This document shows, in pieces, positions 1-14,268 of a stretch of DNA of 64,000 nt; within the stretch, counting starts at the first letter, position 1, and each line of letters starts with the position of its first letter. The position numbers and the translations under genes are program-made. The notes below the pieces were generated by a model. That model was not told the DNA's origin, made no database searches, and saw only the letters and a program-made list of their open reading frames with translations. This stretch comes from Strix aluco. Its lineage: Eukaryota; Chordata; Aves; Strigiformes; Strigidae. The stretch covers positions 16,888,825-16,952,824 of the forward strand of contig NC_133971.1 in NCBI RefSeq assembly GCF_031877795.1, in the 5' to 3' direction.

Positions 1-127
1 TAGGGCACTTGCAGCCTCCATAGCGCTGCTTTCCTCTCTCCCGTGTGAAGCAGGGGGCAGGGAACTGCTGGGCTGCTGCAGCATGTGGCTGGGCTCCCTC
101 TGAACCCTCTCCCCATCTGCCTTCCAG

Positions 128-1672
<1,545 letters not shown>

Positions 1673-1813
1673 GCAGGACCCAGCTCAAGCTGCAGCGCAC
1701 CATGACCGTCTGCTGGGGCATTGCCTGCTGAACCAAAGGCAGCCTCAGTGTCAAAGGCCTGCTCGGTCCTGACCACGCACACAAACGCTCCAGTTGAGCA
1801 TTCCAGTTCCTGA

Positions 1814-1819
1814 AATAAA
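1814..1819 (+). terminator. Polyadenylation signal of the acrosin-like gene
   Basis: A canonical AATAAA lies about 140 bases after the stop codon of the acrosin-like gene, on the same strand and at a normal distance. It probably ends a short 3' UTR. Confidence 0.6.
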
Positions 1820-1829
1820 GTTGCCAAGT

Positions 1830-4800
1830 TTCACAACTAACCATGCTGCAGTCCAATTCAGTCTCCTGTGCAAGGCAAGGACTTCCATGCCTGGCACCTG
1901 CAAAATGAGGCTGCAGGCAGCCAGGTTGGGCACAAAGGGAAAGAGTCACTCAGAAGGGCTGGTCAGAGGGGAAGGGGAGGGTGCAGTGGAAGAAGGGGGC
2001 GAGAGGTCTTGAGGACAGCAGTTGGAAACGCAAAGTGTCTTACACCGGCTACTGGTGGGATCCTTGTGTGTGTGCACAATGCACCAGTAAACTTGAAGCT
2101 GGACTCTCTCGTGACACAGGAGACACAGATCTGGAAAGACCCAAGGTTTGCACTGATGACTGCGTAAGGAGCTTGACATCCAGGCACAGATATTACATGG
2201 ACTTGATTTCCATACTGTTAGTTGAGGAATCTACGCACGTGCTGTGCTTATGAATCTAGGGAGTGAAGGTGTGTTTGTGTTTCACTAGTAAACATCCAAT
2301 CCTGATCATCTGGAAAGGCAGAAAAGGACTGGCCTGTGTTCATGTTTATGTAAGCGGTGGTTACGAATACGTGGGTGCTGGTAAAGGCATCACTCTAAGG
2401 CGATCTGTTTTGCCGTTCACATTAATTGTGTCAGTCTGTGGGTGTGTTTGTGTAGCCGGCTCTTTGGAATGCAGCATAAGTCTCTTGAACGCACACATGG
2501 GAACAGCAGCAGCCACATTCATCAGGCTGGGACAGGGGAAGCCTCCTGGGTGTGAGAGTCCACGGGATTCAGCTCTCGTGGACCTGAAAGGAGAAATCCC
2601 CCGTGTTCAGAAGTCTACTGGATCCGGCTGCTCCGTAACAGAATGGGGAAGGAAACCCAAAGAAACTCCGTAGCAGAGCTCACAGTGCGGACAGAGAGGC
2701 AGCAGTGTCTGGGCTGTGAAAGCAATGGGGAGTGCTGGCAGCTGGGCTTGCACTGTATAGTAACCGGACCGCCTTCTAACAAAAGGGCAGGAAGGATGCA
2801 AGCTCAAAGCTGTCTGAAAAAAGTGATTTGGTGTTTGTTTTCTCCCGTAGGTACCATTAAAGCATCTGGGCAGGACCCTTCCCTGCAGGCCCAAGAGTGG
2901 CTTAGCTCTCCTGGCAAGCTTTGCCTTGAAGAAGCATGCAGGAACAGCTCAAAGGTTTGATAGCCAGACAGCCTCTATGCTGGCACGGGAGGATGACTCC
3001 AGATGATCCGCCTGTTCCCACAGAAACCACAGCTGAAGTAGCTCACACTCCAGACGCTTGCCAGTGAGCCCTGCCCCGGCAGCCGCTCCCTACCTCTTTG
3101 GGAGAAGCTGGATCAACTGTTCTGCAGACTGGGCCTGTTCATTTCCTAGTCTGGGTGGAACACGGCAAACGAAGACAAGGCACAGGACTCTCCTGAGCAG
3201 TGTCCACTCACACATGGAACACTAAGAACAGCATTCAGCTACACAGAGCTTCTGTCTACAGTATGGCTGTCAACACCACCTCCGTTTGCCTCGGACTTCC
3301 TGCACAGTCCGTGCAATCCGTGCATTCAAGGCTGGCTTGACACATCCTACAGGAAAGGCTTTTATTAGGCAAGATCTATCATGCCCCTGAACCAAATGAA
3401 CTTCCGTAGACTACAGTAGGAGCCTGGACACCTTATTCAGGTGGACAGACCTAGTCATAGCTGCGATGATTTCTACCTTCTAGCAAGGAAGCCCATGTCT
3501 GACACTGTACTGATAGAGAATAGCAGGAGACTGGTCCTGAGGGTATGTGTTCTCTCGCTGATGCTGAGCAGAAAGCATTATACTCTCTCACAGGATGCAG
3601 GAGATGGATCACAACCCAGCTGACAGCAATAAAGGGTGCCTAGCTGGGGTTCCTAAGACGAGGGAATCATCCAGTGATCCGCAGAGGAAGGTGAACAACT
3701 TTGCCAGCAGGTCTGTTTAGACACTGTAGCCCAGAGAAGTACCACAGAACCCTGCAGGCCGAATGACCAACACAAAGGCAGTTACTGACTGTATGGGGTG
3801 GGGGTGGGGAAGCCACATAGCAGGTTATGCTTCTTTTCCAGCACAACATCCTGCAATTTTTATCTAGGTACTGCTCCAATCAGCTTTTGAGCTCTTGCTG
3901 GATGAAATGGGCAGTGTGGTAAGGACAGAGTTGGAAGGACATCACTTGAATAAACTTTAAATGGATCAAATCAGTATTTTTAATTGCTAGTAAAACGAAG
4001 AAAAGAGCCTGTAAGACAGCATGCAGGGTCGGTAGAGGACCCAGGTTTTCATCTGGCAAAATACAGCCCTGAAAGACTAATACTCAAGAACTCATCTGGA
4101 CCTAACAGATGTATGACATTCCTTCTCAGCTAGGTCAGAATCCTGAGACATTGAAAGAAGATATCACTGGAAGAGACAAGAAATATAAGGCAGTGTGATC
4201 ATAAAAAGTAATATACAGGACAAGTGTCAGCTGGGACTGTTTTTTGTCAAACTCCACCAGATCACAGCTGTGACACTACCCTTACCATGACACAAGCAGG
4301 ACCCTCATGGTAATAGGTGCATGGGTGCTCTGGAACGTCTCCTGTCCAGCCGTGTCCCAGAAGTCTGTACACACAAAAAACAAGCTTAGAACGACACAAC
4401 TTCCCAAGCCCTGTTTTGCTTACAACTTAAAGCCAGGATGGAAAGCCGAGTCCACCTACTCAGGGTCACAAATTAGGTTTCACCTCACTAATCTGAAAGA
4501 TGCCAGGGCTAAGAGATTATGCAAAACTAGGGCCTTTTCTTAGCTAGGCTTAGCTATGAGTTGTGCAGACACTGAACATCGCTATAAACATACTAGCAAA
4601 AGAGAAGTCATCAATAGACGTGACTTGGATGGTAAGACAAAGCTAGTCAAAAGTGCAAAGAGTGATAACAATATACAATACTTTATCACTAGAGAGAACA
4701 ACAGGAAACAACATCTAAACGTCTTGAAACAGCTTGATTTCTGACACAGTGATAAATAGCCAGGTGCCTGCCATGGGAATTGTTCCATCTCCTTTCACAG

Positions 4801-7800
4801 GCAGGAATGGCCTTGGGAGGGGAAGCGTTTCCTCTGAAATGCCCAGGCAGGGGAAGGGAAGGTGATCACTGCTGTAGTGCAAGTTCTCTTCAGATCTGAT
4901 CAAAGCACACTGGGATTTTGACCATTTAATGTAAAGAGCTGTGAATCACAGTATTCTTGTCATTGTGGTCCTCAGAATCCTGACTTTGTAGTCAATCCAA
5001 GTTATATTTTCACCTTTCCCAGACTATTAACCCAATCCCAGAATACTGTCAGTGCAACAAGCTCTGTATTACCATATTCATGTAGACCTACAAGATGATA
5101 CGGCTTAGAGACACAGAATCAATCCACAGAACAAAAAACCAGGCATTATGAGATGCTAATCCCCTTCAGCAAACAGCAGATTAAAAAAAAACCCCACACA
5201 GTTCATGGCTGCTTTTTGTCCCTTCATGATTTTAGATCCTCTTTCTTCAGTTACAGCTAGCAGACACTCTATTCTACAAAGTGTCCCAAACACCCTACAT
5301 TTTGGTGGGAGGGTTGCTGAGGGGATCAGGAATGAAGGACAGAAATCCACAGCCAGTGAAGCTTCATTAATTCCACTAATCACAGACCAATTTGTTTACA
5401 GGAAAGTATTGTGGTTTGTTTCTTGTTTGCCTTACAAGTGTGAACAGGTGTCCTAATATATTCTGTGTGTGGAGTAACAGAGGAGCAGCCACTACTGAGA
5501 GCACTCTGCTCAGGCTTAATTCATAAATGGAAAAGTGATTCTGCATTCAACAGGAAGGATAAAAACGGTACCCTGCTGTTCAGTGGGAGACAGAATTTAA
5601 GTATCCTGTAATATAGTTTGCTACATCACCACATGTCAGGCTTGACTTTCCTAATTTACACCAGTAAGTCCTTACAGAAGAATAAATCTTTTCAACTCAA
5701 GGCTTCTGATTTACACCAGGGCAAATGGAAGTGCAGGAGGCCCTTCTTAATAAAATGTGTCAGCTACTGTTAAATGCATTAATGGCAGATACAATAATAT
5801 GTTAGTATTGTATTGCAAGATAACAATATCAGCACTGGATTGAAAAGGGAACTCAGTTACTGTTTGTTGTTAAGTCATTGACACCACCATTTTCAAAAAA
5901 TCATTTAATCAGTTGCAGTGTTCTCCAATTTCAGCTGCTTTTTAATTAAAAGAATGAATCAAATCACAACTAAAAAGAAATCAGAAGCACCCACTTTGGG
6001 GAAAGAAGTTTTCAAAGGATGGCTTTAACATAAGCTATTACATTCAATTTTAGGTGATACAAGGTCACACAGAAGGTATAATTTCCTTCAGTACAGTCAC
6101 ACCTGAAACTATATGGGGAGTGTTTTTTCTCCTTCCATTCCCAGATTCTTCCATGGTACAAAGGCTGCAGATACATAGTTTGTAGAAGACAGTGCCAACA
6201 AAGTACCAATCACAATGCAAATGCTCCTTGCCTAAATGATTCTCATTAACATTTTTTTTAAATATTCCATTTTTAAACAAAGATAGCCAGTTTAGAGGTA
6301 TTTAGACTACAGCTTTCAGCACTATTCTCATTTTCAAGCTGAAGTGCCCTCTGCTGCACATGATTCCAGATGCCTCTGCTCATACATTTCGTACAGAACT
6401 TTTTCTAAACGTGAAACTTACTTAGAAGAGGGCAGACTCCTATAACAATATATCATTTAATTGTTGAAAATCATTTTCCTTTTTACATCAACAGGATCTG
6501 CATTAGGGAAAATTCTAAAGGGCGTTTAAACTTTGTGCCAAGAATCGAAACTTTGTTGGCTTTGCTCAGGTGCTCTGATTCTGTGGAGAGATGACAGGCA
6601 GATGAACAAACAAGAAAACAGCAAAACAGGTGGAACAGTGCTAAGGAACAGCAAGAGAGCAGGTAGCTAGAAACACACAATAGAAGATTGAATATATAGG
6701 AACAGAGACTGCAGAAGAGATTCAGAATGGAGAATTTCAGCAGAAGAGAGAGCATACAAAATCCATCCAGGAACTAAACCAGTAGGCAGCTACATCCTTC
6801 CTCTTCTCCATACTGCAAAATGTAGTTGCTAAAGGGTTTATGCTGCTTTTGGCTGTCACAGCATTCAGAATGACAGAGGGGCTAAACCCAAATATACAGG
6901 GGAAAAAAAAAAAAACCCAAACATTTAAACAGGTTTTGGAAGAGAAAGTATATCCTGGATCAGTGGAGAAAGGGACAAAGAATACAAGTGACCTCAAATT
7001 CAGGTCCAAGATGCAACTAGGAGAAAATGAAGTTAGGTATCATTTGAAGGGGAAAAAAAAAAAAAATTGAAAGTCAATAAAACCAGACTTTCCATTTGGC
7101 TAAATTAGATTTCAGTCCTGAATTTACCTAGGATGATGAAGTCAGATTTCTCCACATCATTTCTCCGGTCAGGAGATGAGTAGGTCATCCTTGATTTCTC
7201 CTTCTGAACCTTCTCTCAATCTACAGATGCCTGTAGACTCAAGAGCTGCTTCCTCTGATTCCCTGACACTTTGTGGCAATCTAGTTCTTCAGGAGCTCAG
7301 TGGGGGTAACAGGAGACTTGTCTGTCTTTGAGGACGGAGGACATCTTCAGCCAAAGAATGTTAGTTTTGTGAAGCAGCAGTAAACTCCTGAGAGGTACCT
7401 GCCTGGACCTGAGTAAGAACAAATTACTCCCGAGCTGCTCCATCTTTTCCTGCTCTTACCTTGCCATCCAGATGCTTCATGAGGAAAACAATGCAGAGGA
7501 GACATGTTTTCTTTCTCCTAAAGATTACAAGCCAAAAAAGTGCATTTTTTTAGGGTAGGGTGTTTCCCTGGTAGAGATGAATGACAGGACTGAGGCAGTA
7601 AGAAGGATCAGTATGCTATGACCCAGAATTAAAACTGATCTTAGGCTGCCCCTATAAATCTTTCATTTTTCTTACCATTATCATTAGTTAGACTTGTATA
7701 ATCAAACAAATACCATCCTTCAAAGGGCAGGTGGAGAAATCAGCTTGCATGCTTGCTAACTGAAAGACCTGATAAAGGAGGCTAGGATGCATCCAGATCA

Positions 7801-10800
7801 TTAACGCCTTTGTCTTCAAAGGATTTTCATCATTAGCAAGTTACTTTTCATAGAATTTTTGGACGCATGTTAAAAATATTTTATTATCTTCACATTTAAC
7901 ATAAAGCTCAAGCACTACAGAAAACTAATTGTCAGTCATTTGCTAAATCTAAAGCAGTTTTAGGATATTAGGATCAGTCTTCTAGTGCATTACATGAACT
8001 TTAATGTCATCAGTGAGAGGCGGGGGGGATAATCAGGCTTAATAGGCTTAACCAAAATACAGCCACCGGCATTCAACCACATGCCAATAGTTGCAAGCTT
8101 TCGGGATCTCTGACGTACTGTACCATCTCCAATGCTACTGTACGATAAATCAATTTTTTTAAAATGTAGCCATAAAACCAAGGTCAAACTGATATCCACA
8201 TAGCTAAAATGACCTTGGAATAATTAAAAGATGAACGGGTGCCCTTCATTTTTTCTGCTGAATTTAGACATACACATTAAAAAAATACTCATTTTAGTTC
8301 TGCTTTTCTAGCAGTAGGTGGCACTATCAAATGCCACTTTCATAATCATCTACTGTTGCACCGTATCATTCCATATTCAAGTGGAAGAACTGCAAGGAAA
8401 CATGGATAAGGTTATTTTCCTTCCTGCTTCCCCTAAACAGAACAGAAAATGCATCCTGCAGATTTTTAAACGGTAATAATGCTCAAATACATTTTTACAA
8501 CAGTTAGAAACTTGAGAGAAATATGTTATTGTTTTTTAGAGTATGCTACTTAAGACAAATGGCAAGCAGATAAATATGCTACATGCTCCACCAATCTCTA
8601 CGATAATATCAATATTTTTAAAAATTATGTTTTTAAAAATAGGTATTCTGTCAGCACTTTCAACTACCTTTTTGTGACCTATTAAAGTACAGAACATTAC
8701 TATTTTTTCCTTCAATTTCCATATTTTCCCAGATTTGTAGATAATGTACATGGTTTGTAAATAACACACCTTCTTAGCTTGCAAAATAAGCACTCTGCTA
8801 CTCTTCCCCTTCAACTTTTTGACCACCTTTCTCTTTCTTCTGTCTTCAGACTCACCAGTTTCTTTCTCTGTGCAATTGCACGTGTTGCTATCTTTCCTTC
8901 TCCCACTACAGGCATGCTGGCTCTGCAGGCCTGATTTCAGAAAGATGCTTAACAGCTGCAACATGGAGTCAGAATCCTGAGCTTCGTATTTATGAGGCTC
9001 ATCATGTACAAAACATTGTTTTGGAGATTTGCCACTTCTCCGGTGTAATTTTTGAAGTCCCAACTCCAATAGAACATGCTTCTCACCTGAGCTGTTTGCA
9101 TAAGGGATAGACTTCATAAGAAAGAAAAGTATACCAGACTAAGTCTCTTTTGGATTTTAATTCCTTTTGTTTCAAAGTAAAATACACTGGAAGCCCAGAA
9201 AAAACTTCTGTTTGTCTCAAAGCAAGGGAAGAATTGAACACCACAGCTGTTTTCTTAAGACTTTTGGTATTATGGCAAAAGCATTAAATCAGTCTTAAAA
9301 TTGCTACGTGCCATTAGGCAACCTTCTACTCTTTCTCCACAGATCAGCCACTTCCCTGCAATTTCACAGCACTTTCTAAGACAAAGTGTGCCCAAACTGC
9401 ACCGACAGTGCGCTGACACAACACGCTTCATGTTCCATTGCCCACTGTCCTTAGCTGCTGGTTTTCTTGACTGCTGTTCCCACAGAATAATGGTACACTT
9501 GGCCTCTGCCTGTGACTAACCCATGTTGCCACAGGGCTTCTTTTAATTGAAATACATAGCATATACTTTCTGTTTTGAAGCAACAGCCAAACATGTAGTA
9601 GAGAACTTATTTACAATGCACACAATGACAAACAGAAGATGGCCTAGGAGGCAGGTGAAAAAGAATTTCAGCAGATTTAAAAAACAGTTTTTAATTTACA
9701 GTACACTTTAAAGGATGCAAATCAAGCAATAGACTCAGCTGACTGTTCTTTTAAACTTAAAATAAACACTTAAATCATATTTCTCATTAGCCACACCATT
9801 TAAGGTTCATCTTAATTTAGTACATAGACTGCAAGATTAGAGGAAAAGTCTTGTCTCTGTTGTTGTAAATGGCCGTGTTTGCTGTGGCTTTAGTCAGAGA
9901 GGGTTATACCTGACTGCAGTGATTTACGTGACATCAGACAGAAAATTTGTCCTTCATCACGGTAGAGATTCACCTGCTACAGGTTCTGCAGTTTTGGGGA
10001 AGGGAACTGGTCAAACATCCACTCAATTCCCCCAGAGCTCCGTGACGTTGTTCAACATTTCTGAAATAGCTATTAGATGAACCATGACACTCCCTACCTT
10101 CTACCAGCAAAAAAATGCAGTGGCTTTCAAAGGATTGCACAAATGGAGAGTGTGAGCAGCAGCCTGCATGGCAGCAGGTCTGATCCATGCTAGACACTGA
10201 CATGGTAAGGAAGTTTGTACAAAATGTGCCAGAATTTAAAGTCTTTTTGTAACGCTGCTTTCACCTATAAACCTGTCCCTGTGGCTACAATATTGGGTGG
10301 ATTCACATTATGTTACCTTGTTTTCTGGGTGAAATTACCTCACGGCAGCTGAAAGACCTCGGAATAGGATATGAATTGAACCCAGACTAATTCTATAGAA
10401 AATCTCATGAGATTATCAGATCTCAGGCAAGTGATAAACCACAGCACAACTGCTGTGAAGCGCACATCACATACAGCACCACAGCCACGCACACAACGGC
10501 ACAGTAACTTCCTTTTGGGAGGAATCCAGCACAGATGCTGACAGCAGGGCACTGTTGCTCTGTATTGAAGGAAACTGAGCTGCCTACTGTGAAGTGTAAT
10601 TCGGGGCAGTTTGCAGTGCTGATGTGTTGAAATGTCTAGAAACTCTGGTAGGAGAAAAAGCCAACTGCTGACAAACTAACATATGAAGTAAACTAGGATG
10701 GGAAGCCAACTGATGATTTAAGCAATAGTTTTCCTAATACAATGCCATACAAATGCCCTAGAATATAGAAAGGAATCTGCTTTGCTTTCAGAAAGAGCCA

Positions 10801-12590
10801 AAATCCAATGCCTTTGGTGTAAGAGGCAGCATTTATGTCTAAACTTAGAGGAAGAACATTCTTGCATTTGACAATGCCTTTTTAAGGTCTTGCTGTCATT
10901 AAAAAAGACAAATGAATAAAAGAAAGCTTTCTGAAATTAGACAATGCTAGATTACTTTTTCTCTAGATTAACTCCCTTACACCTTTCAAGACCCAGCTGC
11001 ACTAATGAAGGGGCAGAGAGCAAAAGACTGAGATGAAAGGCTAGCTTGGAAAACAGGGAGGAGAGGACAGATGCCACCTTTTTTCAGTAACGGTGCTGAA
11101 ATTGTGGCCTAAGATGTCTTGCTATTGAAAACATCAAGTCCTTTTAATCTTGTGCAACATATCTGAAATCAGCCAGAGGTAATGCTGACTATCCTTGAAT
11201 TCATCCTGCATTATGCTTATGGAAGCTTAATTAAATTAGCTGTTTGGTGTGCACATGCTCATTACAACTTACTGTACTCTGTGTTTAGAAAACAAAAAGA
11301 ATAATTTTCCTTTGGAAACACATGCTTTCATCAGCTGCACAGGTGATCTTCAGAATAAAGGAATTTTTGGCAGATTATTGACTATGGTTTTCCAAGTCAG
11401 TTGTGTAATTTAGAATTCCGAGAACATACAGCAGTGCCCTGAAATTAACCGTGCAGGTCACTAGTGTGTATGTTACAATGCACGCTCCCTTTTCTCCAAT
11501 ATAGACCTCTGTACCTGCATCCCATAAGAGCCAGGTAGCTTTTTACCTCCATCAGTATAATGCACATGCATCGCCATAATATCAAACCCAAATCCAAGAT
11601 TTGTTAAATAAGCTTCTTTAAAAATCATTGAAACTCTCATCCCATTTAATCTCTGCATTCTTCTTCTCTAGGATGAATATAACTTCCCAGCTTCCACTAG
11701 CCTGGAAATATTACTGGACAAGCCTCTAAGTAATTAGCTGGGGAGCAAACTTTCTTCTTCCGTCAGCGGTGTTAGTGAGAAAAAAAAGAAAAATCCTGCA
11801 ATGCTAGCCTTTATGAACGTTTCATGCCTTTTTGAGAGCTGTAATGTTGGGAAAAGCTGGAAAATTTGTGGTGAGTGTTTGCATGTCAATTAGAATTAAG
11901 AAGAGAAGAAAAACCAGATGATTAGTTATGATTCTTACTATACGTCTCTGAGGTAAATCTAAGCAAATGAGAATCTAACAAAATGAGAAGTGGAAACAGT
12001 GTGACTCTAAGGAACACAGTGTGTTAGGAACTGCCAGAAGTGTTTTTCATTCCAGTATACTCACTTGTTTATTGCTCCTTCAATTCTGCAGGTCAAAGAT
12101 TCCCAGAACACTGTGAATCATACTTACTCTAAGTACTGTACATTCCTAAGTGACTACACATCTACAGTCTCTTTGCACTATTCACTCTAGCTGGTGCTAA
12201 ATATTCCACTCCTGGGCTAGCAGAAAAGGCAGGTATCTCCGTAGAAACCTGCAGCTTGCTAAAACATGTTTGCAGGTGGCACAGAAATATCTACTTCCCA
12301 AAGCCACTTAACAAGAACATACGTGCTCAATAATTACACACAATGTAATTTAATTACACACAATGTAATTTAATTACACACAATGTGATTTAAGAAAATA
12401 TTGCACACAGGCAAAATAGAAAGAAGAGTGTTGAATTTCCCTTTCTTACCTGATGGTTTGCGGGGAGCCTAGCACAGAGTACCAAGTGCTGAACATGTAA
12501 CCTTCTGGATGATGCTAGAACTGCTTTCTGCACATGAGCTCTGGTCTCCGCCACAGTAATGTCAATGGCAAGACTAGCTGTCTTAAGCAG
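1830..12590. other. Intergenic stretch without recognisable gene
   Basis: About 10.8 kb of AT-rich sequence with frequent stops in all frames. I recognise no protein family, tRNA or CR1 tail here. The longest open frame is 193 codons on the minus strand at 8536-9117; it has a Lys/Arg-rich centre and a hydrophobic end, matches nothing I know, and lacks convincing flanking splice sites. Small A-runs occur near 6902 and 7055. A short tandem array near 12.33 kb is listed separately. Confidence 0.6.
12331..12390. repeat. Tandem array, three 20-bp palindromic units
   Basis: Three head-to-tail copies of a 20-base unit (12331-12350, 12351-12370, 12371-12390). The first two are identical and the third has one substitution. 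Inside each unit AATTACA and TGTAATT are inverted repeats around a 5-base spacer, so every copy can form a 7-bp hairpin stem. Confidence 0.9.
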
Positions 12591-12596
12591 TCATCA

Positions 12597-12602
12597 TTTA
12601 TT
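12597..12602 (-). terminator. Polyadenylation signal downstream of the FOXJ1-like exon
   Basis: AATAAA on the minus strand, about 155 bases beyond the stop codon of the FOXJ1-like exon. It is in the right orientation and distance to end that transcript, if the locus is transcribed. Confidence 0.5.
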
Positions 12603-12757
12603 GCACCCAGTGTTTCTGTAAATCATCTTACAATTTAGCTGGTCATAGTCAATGTAGATATCTCTGTCTCTAGAAAATCTTGTCCCTTGGGAGTCCCAGC
12701 AGTATGGGGGGAGCGTCCTACTAAAGTCTGTGTGGGCTTTGAAGGGTGTCCGGCCTC

Positions 12758-13541
12758 TTATACGAGAGATGCCAGACTGCTCCAGTCGCTCCCATCTGCT
12801 GGCAAAGAGGCATCACTGGGGTCAAACAACTGCTCGATGTTGACAGAGTTGGAGAGGTCATCTTCTGTCTCTTCATCCCAGGGATGCCGCAGGAGCGAAG
12901 TGGCCATCAAGGTTTCAAAGTCCAGGTTGTTCTGGTTGGATTCGGTGAGGACCTGCTCCTGTCCCTGGGCACAGTCCATGTGCTGCCCATCTCCTGTCAA
13001 GCCCACGTTGCCTGTTGTGGGTTGTTTACAGGTATGAGCTCCAGATCCTCAAAATTGAGACTTCTCCCTTCAGGCTGGTGTCAAAGATGGCTTCCCAGTC
13101 CAAGTCCCCTTCCAGTGATCGCAGCTCAGTCTGCTCATCCTGGATCAGCAAGGCAGGGTTGGAAAGCTGAGGTGCCTTAGCCATTTGCTTGAGCGAGGGC
13201 TGTTCGTGCTTGTGCCCTGCTGGATTGGAGTTCAGGTCGCTGGTGACTTCTTCAAACTCTTCCAGCAGCTGCTGCGACTCCACATTGACATTGAGGATGT
13301 TATTGGAGGTGGAAGCCGAAGCAGCTGGGCTGGCGATGCACTCTGCTTCTTGCTGGGCTCTTTTGGTGAAGGCCAGGTGGATCTGCACTGGGGTCATTCT
13401 CCGCTTTTTGGAGGCACCATTCTTGAGCCAGTCGGCGTATTGGGGGTCAAGCTTCCAAAACCCACCTTTCCCTGGCTTGCCCTTCTCCCGAGGCATCCTG
13501 ATGAAGCACTTGTTCATGGAGAGGTTGTGCTGGATGGAATT
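12758..13541 (-). pseudogene. FOXJ1-like terminal exon with two frame disruptions
   Basis: Read from 13541 downward, an AG acceptor is followed by NSIQHNLSMNKCF, the end of forkhead helix 3 and wing 1. Next come PGKGGFWKLDPQYADWL, KKRRM.PVQIHLAF, QQLLEEFEE and LEGDLDWEAIFD, and after a gap LDFETLMATSLLRHPWDEE and a final SDWSSLASLV. These blocks match the C-terminal half of FOXJ1, the master regulator of motile ciliogenesis, in order and spacing; the exon also begins at the same point as the FOXJ1 last exon as I remember it. Two one-base losses relative to the expected frame fall close together, near 13055 and 13035, between the DWEAIFD and LDFET blocks. The first forkhead helices (PPYSYATLI) and the N-terminus are not seen anywhere upstream in this window. 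The acceptor shows this is not a processed retrocopy. It may be a partial segmental copy, a dying paralogue, or a real gene with sequencing errors in short homopolymers. FOXJ kinship is firm; pseudogene status is moderate. Confidence 0.8.
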
Positions 13542-14268
13542 CTAGACCCAAAAGAGAAAAAAAACAAGGCTGAATGCTTGTCTGCTGCTGCAGACAGTAC
13601 CTGTGTGGAGAGACTGATTTATACAGTCCCAGGACTCTCCCCAGCCCTACAAGAGGCTGTGAAGCCTTGTGAAGACATTAGATGGTGAAGAAGCTAGAGA
13701 CCGCCCCATCAGCAGCACTAGCAGGGCTGCAGCAACTCTTTTTTCAAGGACTCTACAAAGTGTTTATAGGCATATTAAGTTATTTGAGAAGGAGCATATA
13801 TCTTCCCACAAATGCAGGGGAGGAATGGAGGGGCAGAGACTGTCAGAGTTCACAAAGACATGTTAACCCTTTATCAAACTCTGTCACTTTGAGCCCAGAA
13901 AAGCATAAGAAACTAATCCCACAGTCTTTGCTCCTTCAGCACCATTTGGATAAGCAGAATGATGGAAAATATCACTGAATCAATATTCCGGAAGAGTAAA
14001 GACTATGAAAAATAAATTCTTATAACTATTTCTACAGGTATGGGGAATTTAGATCAAATAGTTTTAAACATGAGCCTGTACTGCTTTGGAATTTCTGTAA
14101 GACTAGTTCTACAATAAAGTTACAATTTAAAAAGCCTTAAAAATAGTGAGAACTAATAGTGCAAAGTGAACTTCACATTAGTCAGTTCACACAGGTCTTT
14201 CTTGAAGGCAAGTTATCAACACCTTGTTTTTAATCACATTGAAAAGGGAGATAGCACCTGGAGTTTTC

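Noticed and set aside
6012-8780. Weak similarity between minus-strand sequence at 6121-6200 and 8695-8775
   Set aside because: Only short matching blocks with gaps; too weak by eye to call a repeat pair.
12720-13688. Plus-strand frames over the FOXJ1-like exon
   Set aside because: They are shadows; the minus strand carries the forkhead and FOXJ1 C-terminal blocks in order.
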